Of a DNA stretch of 21,425 bases, positions 1 to 7,416 are shown piece by piece. Location: contig UQQF01000035.1 in assembly GCA_900543085.1 (NCBI GenBank), positions 1-21,425 of the forward strand, given 5' to 3'. The position numbers and the translations under genes were made by a program. The DNA is from an uncultured Eubacteriales bacterium. GTDB taxonomy: Bacteria > Bacillota > Clostridia > Oscillospirales > Oscillospiraceae. Under the pieces are notes generated by a model. That model saw only the letters and a list, made by a program, of their open reading frames with translations, did not search any database and was not told the origin of the DNA. Positions within the stretch are counted from its first letter, which is position 1. Each line of letters opens with the position of its first letter.

Positions 1-641
1 TAATAGCCGGCTGCGGCATCTCCAACTGCGGCAGCCAGGACAGCCAGCACGACGGTATACACACCTTCTACGTCGGCAAGAACGCCAAGCTCAAGTACGT
101 GGAGAAGCACTACGCCGAGGGCGACGGCTCCGGCGAGCGCATCATGAACCCCACGACGATAATCCACCTCGACGAGGGCGCGTACATGGAGATGGACACG
201 ACGCAGATCAAGGGCGTCGACTCCACCAAGCGCATAACCGAGGCCAAGCTGGCCGATGGCGCGACCCTGGTCGTGGCCGAGAAGCTGATGACCCACGGCA
301 AGCAGACCAGCGAGACGGACTTCACCATCGACCTCGACGGCGAGGACTCCAGCGCCAACGTGGTCTCCCGCGGCGTGGCGCGCGACCACTCCCGCCAGGT
401 GCTGTACATGAAGATAAACGGCAACTCCAAGTGCTATGGCCACAGCGAGTGCGACAGCATCGTCATGGACAACGGCTATGTCCAGGCCATCCCCGAGATA
501 ACGGCCAACAGCGTCGAAGCCAGCCTGGTCCACGAGGCCGCCATCGGCAAGATAGCCGGCGACCAGATCATCAAGCTCATGACCCTGGGTCTCACGGAGG
601 AGCAGGCCGAGGAGCAGATAGTGGCCGGATTCCTGAAGTAA
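1..641 (+). CDS. SufB/SufD-family Fe-S cluster assembly protein, 3' part only
   Basis: The reading frame is open from the left edge (first full codon at position 3), so the 5' end lies outside the window. About 212 C-terminal residues are visible. They show the SufB/SufD core: a repetitive beta-helix-like stretch, ARDHSRQVLYMKIN, GHSECDSIVMD, then IPEITANSVEASLVHEAAIGKI and a short helical tail ending VAGFLK. The conserved Cys in GHSECD and His in LVHEAA sit where SufB and SufD carry residues implicated in cluster assembly. Proteins of this family act with the SufC ATPase as the cytosolic scaffold for nascent Fe-S clusters. Many Clostridia have a single SufB/D-like gene next to sufC, but the upstream neighbour is not visible here, so I do not choose between the two names. 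An internal GTG at 99 could be mistaken for a start, but homology clearly extends upstream of it. Confidence 0.93.
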   Translation, partial: IAGCGISNCGSQDSQHDGIHTFYVGKNAKLKYVEKHYAEGDGSGERIMNPTTIIHLDEGAYMEMDTTQIKGVDSTKRITEAKLADGATLVVAEKLMTHGKQTSETDFTIDLDGEDSSANVVSRGVARDHSRQVLYMKINGNSKCYGHSECDSIVMDNGYVQAIPEITANSVEASLVHEAAIGKIAGDQIIKLMTLGLTEEQAEEQIVAGFLK

Positions 642-650
642 ACCGCCATA

Positions 651-681
651 TATCCCGGCGGACGCGGCGTCCGCCGGGATA
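651..681 (+). terminator. Long GC-rich hairpin after the suf gene, lacking a U-tract
   Basis: A perfect inverted repeat (tatcccggcggac / gtccgccgggata, 13 bp with a GC loop) starts 9 bases after the suf stop codon. It is followed by an A-run rather than a T-run on the plus strand, so it is not a textbook intrinsic terminator. It could still end transcription or protect the mRNA 3' end. Confidence 0.55.
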
Positions 682-704
682 ATAAAAAAACTCGAAAATT
701 CTTC

Positions 705-736
705 TTGACAAACCCGCCGAGTTCTGCTATTATAAT
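705..736 (+). promoter_or_regulatory. Sigma-A type promoter of tRNA-Ala
   Basis: A perfect -35 box TTGACA lies at 705-710. It is followed after 17 bases by TATTAT at 728-733; the overlapping TATAAT at 731-736 would need a 20-base spacer. The tRNA starts about 50 bases downstream, as expected for a stable RNA with a short leader. Confidence 0.8.
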
Positions 737-787
737 CAAGCACCGCGCGAGAGACACCTCGCCGGACAAACTGAACAACACTTCCAT

Positions 788-863
<76 letters not shown>

Positions 864-870
864 AGGAAAG

Positions 871-905
871 AAAGAGGCTTCGGAACATTCCGGAGCCTCT
901 TTTTT
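871..905 (+). terminator. Intrinsic terminator of tRNA-Ala
   Basis: An A-rich base followed by aaagaggcttcggaa / ttccggagcctcttt (one G-U pair) forms a 15-bp stem with a three-base loop. It runs directly into a T-tract at 900-905. It starts 7 bases after the CCA end. Confidence 0.9.
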
Positions 906-948
906 GTCTCAACTGCGCCGCGGGTCGGGCGCCTTTGGATTTTGCTTC

Positions 949-976
949 TTGCAAATTTGAGAAAGTTCAATATAAT
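949..976 (+). promoter_or_regulatory. Probable sigma-A type promoter for the ECF sigma operon
   Basis: TTGCAA (949-954), a 16-base spacer and a perfect TATAAT (971-976) lie 38 bases before the sigma factor ATG at 1015. I see no separate ECF-type promoter that would indicate autoregulation. Confidence 0.6.
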
Positions 977-1014
977 CAAAAGAGACGCAAGCTCGTGGTC
1001 TGGAGGTGTGTGCT

Positions 1015-1554
1015 ATGACGGACGCGGAGCTATACCGCATGTATCTGGACGGCGACGAGAGAGGGCTCTCGGAGCTGATGGCCAGATATGGCGATGCGCT
1101 TACAGCTTACATTGACGGTTACCTCGGCGACATACATGAGGCCGAGGATTTGATGATAGAGGTCTTCTCATACCTGTGCCTGAAAAAACCCAGAATCCGT
1201 GACGGGGCGCTGAAAGCCTACATCTACAAGGCGGCGCGGCACATGGCTCTGCGCGCCAAAAACAGGCGGCGGGCAGTTTTCAGCCTGGAAGACCTGGCGT
1301 TCGAGCCGGAATCGGAGCTGCTGATAGAAGAAATCCTCGGCAGCGCCGAGCAGAAGACCACCCTCAGCCGCTGCATGGAGCGCCTGCACAGCGACTACCG
1401 CGAGGCACTGTACCTCACGTATTTTGAGAACCTGAGCTACACCGAGGCCGCCGAGGTCATGGGCAAGAGCGTCAAGCAGATAACCAACCTCATCTACCGC
1501 GGCAAGCAGAGCCTGCGCGCTCTGCTGGAAAAGGAGGGCATCACGAATGCGTAG
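1015..1554 (+). CDS. ECF-type RNA polymerase sigma factor
   Basis: A 179-residue sigma-70-family protein, the usual length for an ECF factor. Region 2 spans roughly residues 5-75 (DAELYRMYLDGDERGLSELM, then AEDLMIEVF and KAYIYKAARHMALRAKNRRR). Region 4 spans about 110-172 with the helix-turn-helix LSYTEAAEVMGKSVKQITNL. Regions 1.1 and 3 are absent. ATG 1015 is preferred because GGAGGT at 1002-1007 stands 7 bases upstream; the in-frame GTG at 1006 overlaps that ribosome site. The next gene begins inside its 3' end (8-base overlap), so the two are translationally coupled. No classical zinc-finger anti-sigma factor is adjacent. A PrsW-type protease lies three genes downstream in the same operon, and PrsW proteases are known to release ECF factors by cleaving membrane anti-sigma proteins. 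Confidence 0.92.
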   Translation: MTDAELYRMYLDGDERGLSELMARYGDALTAYIDGYLGDIHEAEDLMIEVFSYLCLKKPRIRDGALKAYIYKAARHMALRAKNRRRAVFSLEDLAFEPESELLIEEILGSAEQKTTLSRCMERLHSDYREALYLTYFENLSYTEAAEVMGKSVKQITNLIYRGKQSLRALLEKEGITNA

Positions 1555-1894
1555 CAACGAAGAACGCGTCGCGGCCGTGAAGCGGCGTGTGGAGCAGCTC
1601 GAGGCGCGCAGACGGCGCGTCCGCAGCCGCGTGGCGGCTGTGTCGTCGGTCGCGGCCTGCCTCGCGCTGATCGTATGCCTGTCCTTTGCCATGCCGGGCA
1701 TCACGGGGTGGCTCGCGGAGTGGAGCTACGGCGCATACGGGGCGGCGGCCAGCATCTTCACGGGCAGCTCGACGCTGGGGTACATAATCATAGGCCTGCT
1801 GGCGTTCGTGCTCGGCATCTTTGTGACCATACTCTGCTTCAAGCTGAGGTCGCTCGGCGGGCGGGACGGAGACGACAATGGTCGAGATAATTGA
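1547..1894 (+). CDS. Small 2-TM membrane protein, candidate sigma-factor partner
   Basis: A 115-residue protein that I cannot place in a named family. The first 30 residues are strongly basic and helical (RVAAVKRRVEQLEARRRRVR). TM1 covers about residues 30-50, a Gly/Tyr-rich external segment follows (WSYGAYGAAASIFTGSSTLGY), TM2 covers about 78-98, and the tail is charged. ATG 1547 has AAGGAGGG at 1531-1538 and overlaps the sigma gene by 8 bases. A clear paralogue lies at 3247-3576, with the same N-terminal VK-RV-QL-RR pattern, the same YG motif between helices and the same LC-x-(K/R)-x-R ending after TM2. Position next to the sigma factor suggests an anti-sigma or adaptor role, or a PrsW substrate. 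That role is inference only. Confidence 0.85.
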   Translation: MRSNEERVAAVKRRVEQLEARRRRVRSRVAAVSSVAACLALIVCLSFAMPGITGWLAEWSYGAYGAAASIFTGSSTLGYIIIGLLAFVLGIFVTILCFKLRSLGGRDGDDNGRDN

Positions 1895-2486
1895 CAACTG
1901 CACGCAGTTCGCGGCGACGCTGACCTGCTGCGCCATATCCGGCGTGCTGTATCTGCGCCGGCGCAGCCAGGAGCTGTTCCTGCTCACGTGCTTCTACGGC
2001 TGCTTTGCGCTGGGGCTGCTGTACTGGACGCTGTATCTGGTGCTGTTTGAGTCCACGCCCAGCGCGTTTTACGTCTCGGAGATAATCTGGATATCGAGCT
2101 GCATCTTCCTCTACCTGCTGCAATACACCATCACGGGCAGGGAGGTGCGCGGGCGGCAGTGCCGCGTCGCCTGGATAGGTCCGGCGGCGGGCGCGGTGAT
2201 GCTGGCCGTGTTCTGCATATTCGGCAGCGACATACCGGCGGCGATCCTCCGCTGCTGCCTGATGAGCGTGCTCGCCCGGCACGCGATACGCGCCCTGGCC
2301 TTCGGCATACGCCGCCGCTTCCACATCGCCGTGCTGTGCTTCGTGTGCGCGGAATACGCCCTCTGGCTCTCGTCGGTGCGGTGGCTGGGCGACACGCTGG
2401 CAAACCCCTACTTCTGGATAGACTTCCTGCTGACCGGCATCCTGATTTCGCTGCTGCCGGCGTCTGGAGAGGCGGTGGCGGCGTGA
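1878..2486 (+). CDS. Polytopic integral membrane protein of unknown function
   Basis: A 202-residue, very hydrophobic protein with about six or seven predicted membrane segments, near residues 10-25, 33-55, 62-82, 95-115, 120-140, 150-170 and 180-198. Short basic loops (RRRSQE, TGREVRGRQCR, GIRRRF) suggest cytoplasmic turns. Cysteines are frequent inside the helices. No catalytic motif is evident and I do not recognise the family. It overlaps the preceding gene by 17 bases and the following protease by 3 bases (GTGA), so its product is made together with the sigma factor, the 2-TM protein and the protease. A role as a sensor or membrane partner of that set would fit but is not shown. Confidence 0.85.
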   Translation: MVEIIDNCTQFAATLTCCAISGVLYLRRRSQELFLLTCFYGCFALGLLYWTLYLVLFESTPSAFYVSEIIWISSCIFLYLLQYTITGREVRGRQCRVAWIGPAAGAVMLAVFCIFGSDIPAAILRCCLMSVLARHAIRALAFGIRRRFHIAVLCFVCAEYALWLSSVRWLGDTLANPYFWIDFLLTGILISLLPASGEAVAA

Positions 2487-3115
2487 CCTATATCGAAAAC
2501 GCCTTTGTTTGCATCGCCGCGCCGCTGCTCGTGGCGGTGCTGTGCGCGGGGAGGCGGCACCTGCGCCCGTTCCTGTTCTCCCTGGCCGGTATGCTGGCCT
2601 GCCTGCTCTCGGCGTATGTAAACACCTTCTTCGCCGCCGCGCTGAATGCGTCGGCGCTGGACGCCACGGCGGAGATAGCGCCGGTGGTCGAGGAGGTGAT
2701 GAAGCTGCTGCCCCTGCTCTTTTACCTGCTGGTGTTCGAGCCGGAGCGGGAGCAAATCAAGGCTGCGGTCCTGACCATAGCCGCCGGCTTCGCCACATTT
2801 GAAAACGTCTGCTATCTCATACAGCACGGAGCCGGGGAACTGGGCTTTCTGCTGATACGCGGCTTCGGCACGGGGGCCATGCACGTCGTCTGCGGCGCGA
2901 TAATCGGCAGCGGCATGCTCTATGTGTGGCGGCGCGGATGGCTGACGGTGGCGGGCACCTGCGCCCTGCTGGGCACGGCCGTAGTGTTCCACGGGGTCTA
3001 CAACCTACTGATTGCCTACGGCGGCTGGGTGCAGTATGCGGCGTACACCCTGCCCGTCCTGGCCGTCGTGGCCGGGAATGTGTTTTCCCTCCTGCTAAGG
3101 CTGCGAAAAGAATGA
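2483..3115 (+). CDS. PrsW-family intramembrane metalloprotease
   Basis: A 210-residue polytopic membrane protein beginning at GTG 2483, which overlaps the previous stop as GTGA. A GGAGAGG stretch at 2466-2472 can serve as ribosome site. The frame is open further upstream, but that part only shadows the previous gene. The PrsW signatures are present in order: EEVMK (E70, E71, K74), FATFEN (F103 to E107, N108), MHVVCG (H134) and FHGVYN (H170). These Glu and His residues are the expected zinc ligands and catalytic groups. In Bacillus, PrsW performs site-1 cleavage of the anti-sigma factor RsiW and so activates an ECF factor. Being in one operon with an ECF sigma gene makes an analogous role likely; the substrate here is unknown. 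A strong terminator follows. Confidence 0.88.
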   Translation: MTYIENAFVCIAAPLLVAVLCAGRRHLRPFLFSLAGMLACLLSAYVNTFFAAALNASALDATAEIAPVVEEVMKLLPLLFYLLVFEPEREQIKAAVLTIAAGFATFENVCYLIQHGAGELGFLLIRGFGTGAMHVVCGAIIGSGMLYVWRRGWLTVAGTCALLGTAVVFHGVYNLLIAYGGWVQYAAYTLPVLAVVAGNVFSLLLRLRKE

Positions 3116-3137
3116 ACCTCCGCCCCGGTGGGAATAG

Positions 3138-3171
3138 TCCGAACAGAGACCGTCTCTGTTCGGATTTTTTT
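3138..3171 (+). terminator. Intrinsic terminator of the sigma/PrsW operon
   Basis: A perfect 12-bp stem, tccgaacagaga / tctctgttcgga, with a 3-base loop is followed by a run of seven T. It begins about 23 bases after the protease stop. It separates this operon from the paralogous 2-TM gene downstream. Confidence 0.93.
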
Positions 3172-3246
3172 CGTTTTGGGTGAGAGTTTTCCCCCTGAGA
3201 TGTACCTATATCTATAGAACTATTTCAGGAAGGAGGTCACACAGTT

Positions 3247-3576
3247 ATGTACGACACGTCGGCTCGGGTCGCCCTGGTGAAGGCGCGGGTACGGCAGCTG
3301 CGCCGCAGGCGGGAAAAGCACGAGATATGCGCGCTCTCGGCGCTGTGCCTTGCACTTGCCGCGTCACTTGTCGGGGTGATAAGCGCACTGACGGGCACTG
3401 CGCCGGCCATAGAGCCGGGGCTGTACGGTACGATGCTGCTCTATCAGGATGCGGGCGGCTATGTGCTGGTAGGCGTCGTGTCCTTCACGGTGGCCGTAGT
3501 AGCCACGGTGCTGTGCATGAGATTCAGGGATAAGACCCGGCAGGACGGCCGGAAAGAGGAGGAATCCGACGAATGA
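3247..3576 (+). CDS. Small 2-TM membrane protein, paralogue of the product at 1547-1894
   Basis: A 109-residue protein with a basic helical N-terminus (RVALVKARVRQLRRRREK), TM1 at about residues 28-48, an external YG-containing loop, TM2 at about 70-92 (GYVLVGVVSFTVAVVATVLC) and an acidic tail. It aligns along its whole length with the sigma-operon protein. A strong AGGAGGT at 3231-3237 stands 9 bases before ATG 3247. Its stop overlaps the start of the large SLH protein as ATGA, so translation of the two is coupled. The 75 bases upstream (3172-3246) must hold the promoter if the preceding terminator works. I see no good sigma-A boxes there, leaving open control by the nearby ECF factor. Function is unknown. 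Confidence 0.85.
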   Translation: MYDTSARVALVKARVRQLRRRREKHEICALSALCLALAASLVGVISALTGTAPAIEPGLYGTMLLYQDAGGYVLVGVVSFTVAVVATVLCMRFRDKTRQDGRKEEESDE

Positions 3577-6500
3577 AGAAACGGTTTTTTGCAATATTCC
3601 TGGCTGTGTGCCTGGTGGCGACGCTCCTGCCCGCCGGCGTGCTTGCGGCGGACGGAGAATATGTATATGTCGGCGGCGAGGAGCTGAGCGGCAGTGCGCA
3701 GACGCCAGCCTATGCCACGACGGACAGTGCTGGCAATGTCACTGTCGGCGGCAGCGAAGACAGCTACAACGTCAAATGGAACGGCGAAACGCTGACGCTC
3801 AACGGCGCGACGATAAAAGGAAATTCTGGAAAGGGCATCGTCTACCGTGAGGGTGACTTGACTATATCGCTTGAAGGTACAAACAAAATCGGCGAAGAAA
3901 ATGATGGAAATAGTGCCGCCAGCGGCATACACGTCAACGGCAACCTCACTGTCGAGGGCGGCGGCACGCTTGATGTCGCAGGCTTAACAAGAGGCATAAC
4001 GGCCGTCATCGCAACGTTCAGCGGCGGCACGGTCAATGCCACCGCCACTGCTGATAGCATATCAGATTCTGCTCCCATGGGCATCTACGCCGGCAGCGTC
4101 ACAGTAGACGGCGGCACAGTTACCGCGGCGGCTGAAGGCAACAAGGGCTACGGTATCTATACTACAGGCGGCGTCACAGTAACCAAAGGCAGCGTCACGG
4201 CTGAGGGTAAAGTAAATGGCATTCAAACTCAGGGCAACGTGAACATCTCCGGAGGAAAGGTCGTAGCGGAAGGCGGAAACGTGGGAATCTTTGTCGCCCC
4301 CCACCAAGGATTCAGCATCAAAATCACCGGCGGCGAGGTCACTGTGACAGGCGGCTTTAATGTGAACGTCACCATAGAACCTATAATAAATACGGCTATC
4401 ACGGTAGAGTATGGTGACAGTGCGAGCGAATGTGAACCGCGTACGTTCATATACAACGATTCTTACACATATATCACGACGAATCGCTACTTCCACAGCT
4501 CCACCGAGACAGACATCAGCAAGTTCGCAAACATCACTGTCGGCGGCGTAGGGCTGTACGGCACAGACTACAGGATAGCCTACGCCAAGACGGACAATGA
4601 CGGCAATGTCACTGTCGGCGGCAGCGAAGACAACTACAACATCAAATGGGACGGCACGACGCTGACGCTTAAAGACGCGACGATTAAAGCAGACAATTCA
4701 GATAATGGCATCGTATATAAAGTTACTTCCCCGATCACCATCCAGCTCGAGGGCGTCAACAATGTCACCGGATCCAGCGGCATCAGGACTAATGAGTCCG
4801 GTGAAAATCTCACTATCTCCGGCAGCGGAACTCTCGACGTCAATGGTGTTGGTTCGCACGCAATTTATGCTGGAGGAAATATCGAAATCTCAGACGCGAC
4901 CGTCAACGCGACGTCAACCAACTCCGACGGCATCAACACTTATGGCGGCGACATCATTATCAACAGCGGTGAAGTCACTGTAAAATGTAAAGACGACGGT
5001 CTCAACGCTAGTGGTAACGTCTCTATCAACGGCGGCACAGTCAGTGTAGATAGTGGCGGATACGGCGTTTACGCTGGAGTTAATCACAGTCTCACAATTC
5101 GCGGCGGAACTGTTACTATTAAAGCTGGTAAACTGCTGATGATGAATCCGAATGACAGAGTCGTCATAGCTCCGCAGGGCGGTGCAAAAATAACCGTCGA
5201 AGTGGGAGCAAATGAGCAGAACGCTACGGCAGTCGATGGCTCGCCGTTTAGCAGCCAAGAAGAAGACATCAGGGATCATATCAACGATAACGCAGACAAG
5301 TATTTCCACAGCGAGACCTCCGGCGGGACTCTTCCTGCCATCACCTGCGTGACCGTCACTCCGGCCGACGCGAAAGTCGAGGTTGGGGAAACGCAGAAGT
5401 TCAACGCTACGGTAACCGGTAAGGGCGATTATTATAACAGAAGCGTCGTCTGGACGGTGACCGGCAGCAGCAACGCAGGTACCTTTATCTCCAGTAACGG
5501 CGTCCTGACCGTTGCCACCGACGAAACGGCTGCGACCCTCACCGTCACCGCCACCGCCGCCGGTGATGGCATCACATCCGCCACCGCCAAGGTCACCGTC
5601 ACGCCGCCCGCGACCATCACCGGCGTGACCGTCGAACCGGCCAACGCGACCGTCGAGGCTGGGAAAACGCAGGAATTCACCGCTAAGGTAACCGGTACGG
5701 GCGATTATAACGAAAACGTCACCTGGACGGTGTCCGGCAAGAAGAGCGATGACACGACCATTTCCGAAGACGGCGTCCTGACCGTCGCCGCCGACGAAAC
5801 GGCTGCGACCCTCACCGTCACCGCCACCGCCGTCGGCGACAAAACCACATCCGGCACCGCCACGGTCACCGTCACGCAGCCCGCGACCATCACCGGCGTG
5901 ACCGTCGAACCGGACGACGCGGAAGTCGAAGCTGGGGAAACGCAGCAGTTCACCGCCACTGTGAGCGGCACGGGCAATTATGACAAAGGCGTCACCTGGA
6001 CGTTGTCCGGCAGCAACAACGCAGGCACGACCATTTCCGAGACCGGTCTCCTGACCGTCGCCGCCGACGAAACGGCTGCGACCCTCACCGTCACCGCCAC
6101 CGCCAACGGTGATGGCATCACATCCGCCACCGCCAAGGTCACCATCACGCAGCCCGCGACCATCACCAACGTGACCGTCGACCCGGCCACCGCGACCGTC
6201 GAGGCCGGGGAAACGCAGCAGTTCACCGCCGAGGTGGAGGGAACGGGCGATTATAACGAAAGCGTCACCTGGACGGTGTCCGGCAGCAAAAACGATGGCA
6301 CGACCATTTCCACGACCGGTGTCCTGACCGTCGCCGCCGGCGAAACGGCTGCGACCCTCACCGTCACCGCCACCGCCGTCGGCGATAGCGACAAATCCGC
6401 TACCGCCACGGTCACCGTCACGCAGCCCGACCCCGACGAGCCGTGGAACCCGGGCGGAGGCACGACCGGCAATCGCTACTGCTATCTGACCTTTGAGACG

Positions 6501-7226
6501 CGCGGCGGCAGCGAGATAGACAGCCTGCGCGTGAAGCTGGGCGAGACGGTGAGCCTGGACGAGTACCTGAGCGAGAGAGCCGGTTTTGACTTCGCAGGCT
6601 GGTATTCCGATGACAGCTTTGCCGAGCGCGTCGGCGAGCTTTACATGAACGGCAGCAAGACCGTTTGCGCAGCCTGGGAGCCGTTTGACGACGCCGGGCG
6701 CGGCGACTGGTTCTACGACAGCGTGGTGTACGTCTACGAAAACGGCCTGATGGACGGCGTGAGCGACACGCTGTTCGACCCGGACGGCACCGTCACCCGC
6801 GCGCAGCTTGTGACCATGCTCTGGCGCCTTGACGGCGAGCCGTCGGTGAATTACGCCCTGCCCTTCACCGACGTGTCCGGCGGCGAGTGGTACGCCGAGG
6901 CCGTCCGCTGGGCGGCCGGAGAGGGCATAGTCAACGGCGTGAGCGAGACGGAGTTTGCCCCGAACGCAGCAGTGACGCGCGAGCAGCTCGCGGCGATACT
7001 CCACCGCTACGCGCAGCACAAGGACTATGACGTGAGCATAGGCGAGAGCACGAATATACTCAGCTACAGCGACTTCGCGTCGATCAGCGAGTACGCGATA
7101 AGCGCGATGCAGTGGGCCTGCGGCGAGGGCATAATCACCGGCGTGACCGAGTCCACGCTCGAACCCCGGGGCACGGCCACCCGCGCCCAGTCCGCCGCCA
7201 TCCTGATGCGCTTCCTCGAGGGCTGA
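3573..7226 (+). CDS. Large secreted SLH-anchored surface protein with beta-helix-like, Big-type and InlB-type repeats
   Basis: A 1217-residue protein. The signal peptide is residues 1-25 (MKKRFFAIFLAVCL..., cleavage near VLA/AD). Residues 28-320 and 320-585 are two related units: each opens with GNVTVGGSED-YN-KW-G-TLTL-ATIK and continues with short GG-T/V repeats typical of a parallel beta-helix or carbohydrate-binding surface domain. About residues 588-951 are four Ig-like Big domains of 91 residues each (VTVEPANATVEAG ... GVLTVAADETAATLTVTATA). About 966-1034 is an InlB/Flg_new-type repeat (TFETRGGSEID ... FAGWYSD). About 1040-1217 are three SLH domains (DWFYDSVVYVYENGLMDGV, TREQLAAILHRYAQ, TRAQSAAILMRFLEG) that bind secondary cell-wall polymer. 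GGAGGA lies just before ATG 3573. Its ligand or substrate is not evident; no enzymatic motif was seen. Confidence 0.93.
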   Translation: MKKRFFAIFLAVCLVATLLPAGVLAADGEYVYVGGEELSGSAQTPAYATTDSAGNVTVGGSEDSYNVKWNGETLTLNGATIKGNSGKGIVYREGDLTISLEGTNKIGEENDGNSAASGIHVNGNLTVEGGGTLDVAGLTRGITAVIATFSGGTVNATATADSISDSAPMGIYAGSVTVDGGTVTAAAEGNKGYGIYTTGGVTVTKGSVTAEGKVNGIQTQGNVNISGGKVVAEGGNVGIFVAPHQGFSIKITGGEVTVTGGFNVNVTIEPIINTAITVEYGDSASECEPRTFIYNDSYTYITTNRYFHSSTETDISKFANITVGGVGLYGTDYRIAYAKTDNDGNVTVGGSEDNYNIKWDGTTLTLKDATIKADNSDNGIVYKVTSPITIQLEGVNNVTGSSGIRTNESGENLTISGSGTLDVNGVGSHAIYAGGNIEISDATVNATSTNSDGINTYGGDIIINSGEVTVKCKDDGLNASGNVSINGGTVSVDSGGYGVYAGVNHSLTIRGGTVTIKAGKLLMMNPNDRVVIAPQGGAKITVEVGANEQNATAVDGSPFSSQEEDIRDHINDNADKYFHSETSGGTLPAITCVTVTPADAKVEVGETQKFNATVTGKGDYYNRSVVWTVTGSSNAGTFISSNGVLTVATDETAATLTVTATAAGDGITSATAKVTVTPPATITGVTVEPANATVEAGKTQEFTAKVTGTGDYNENVTWTVSGKKSDDTTISEDGVLTVAADETAATLTVTATAVGDKTTSGTATVTVTQPATITGVTVEPDDAEVEAGETQQFTATVSGTGNYDKGVTWTLSGSNNAGTTISETGLLTVAADETAATLTVTATANGDGITSATAKVTITQPATITNVTVDPATATVEAGETQQFTAEVEGTGDYNESVTWTVSGSKNDGTTISTTGVLTVAAGETAATLTVTATAVGDSDKSATATVTVTQPDPDEPWNPGGGTTGNRYCYLTFETRGGSEIDSLRVKLGETVSLDEYLSERAGFDFAGWYSDDSFAERVGELYMNGSKTVCAAWEPFDDAGRGDWFYDSVVYVYENGLMDGVSDTLFDPDGTVTRAQLVTMLWRLDGEPSVNYALPFTDVSGGEWYAEAVRWAAGEGIVNGVSETEFAPNAAVTREQLAAILHRYAQHKDYDVSIGESTNILSYSDFASISEYAISAMQWACGEGIITGVTESTLEPRGTATRAQSAAILMRFLEG
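3721..4669 (+). repeat. Two diverged copies of the N-terminal surface-protein unit
   Basis: Bases 3721-3799 and 4591-4669 are about 89% identical by eye and encode GNVTVGGSEDSYNVKWNGET and GNVTVGGSEDNYNIKWDGTT. The more variable beta-helix-like repeats follow each copy. The arrangement indicates an internal duplication of roughly 870 bases. Confidence 0.75.
5338..6426 (+). repeat. Four tandem 273-bp repeats encoding Big-type Ig domains
   Basis: Units begin near 5338, 5611, 5884 and 6157. Within them the stretch encoding DETAATLTVTATA is virtually identical at DNA level near 5519, 5789, 6064 and 6337. Units 1 and 3 also share the following GDGITSATAKVT segment. The unit length is exactly 91 codons, so copy-number change keeps the frame. 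Confidence 0.9.
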
Positions 7227-7240
7227 AGCCCCACGAAAGA

Positions 7241-7269
7241 AAAGGAGCCGGATACCCGGCTCCTTTTTT
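7241..7269 (+). terminator. Intrinsic terminator of the SLH-protein gene
   Basis: An 11-bp perfect stem, aaaggagccgg / ccggctccttt, with loop ATAC ends in a run of six T. It starts 15 bases after the stop codon. The roughly 105 bases that follow (7270-7373) are GC-rich with no gene or motif I can name. Confidence 0.93.
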
Positions 7270-7375
7270 GCGCGCGGCGGCGAGGGGTAATTTGGCGGGA
7301 CAGGCGGCCGGCGGCGCGCCGGTTATCGTCAAAACGCCGGTTTTATTTGCGGGGGTTGTCGGATGATGCAACTTT

Positions 7376-7399
7376 GATACATTTGCGGTATAATGTATC
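7376..7399 (+). promoter_or_regulatory. Promoter with overlapping inverted repeat upstream of the two-component operon
   Basis: A perfect TATAAT at 7389-7394 lies 22 bases before the response-regulator ATG. A weak -35 (ATGCAA, 7366-7371) lies 17 bases upstream of it. A 7-bp perfect inverted repeat, GATACAT (7376-7382) and ATGTATC (7393-7399), straddles the -10 box. Placement suits a repressor or autoregulatory operator, but binding is inferred only. Confidence 0.55.
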
Positions 7400-7416
7400 T
7401 GGTGGAGGTGTTTGGG

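Noticed and set aside
2159..2482. Upstream extension of the PrsW frame
   Set aside because: This part is Arg/Gly/Pro-rich and overlaps the preceding membrane-protein gene. Homology and the GTGA overlap place the start at 2483.
3721..6426. CRISPR-like regular repeats
   Set aside because: The periodicity is that of in-frame protein domain repeats (273 bp) inside a single gene. There are no short identical repeats with unique spacers.
4914..7019. 701-codon open frame antisense to the SLH protein
   Set aside because: It runs through repeat-rich, GC-biased coding sequence, with Gly/Asp/Arg-repeat composition mirroring the Big-domain repeats. There is no ribosome site or recognisable domain, so it is a shadow of the sense gene.
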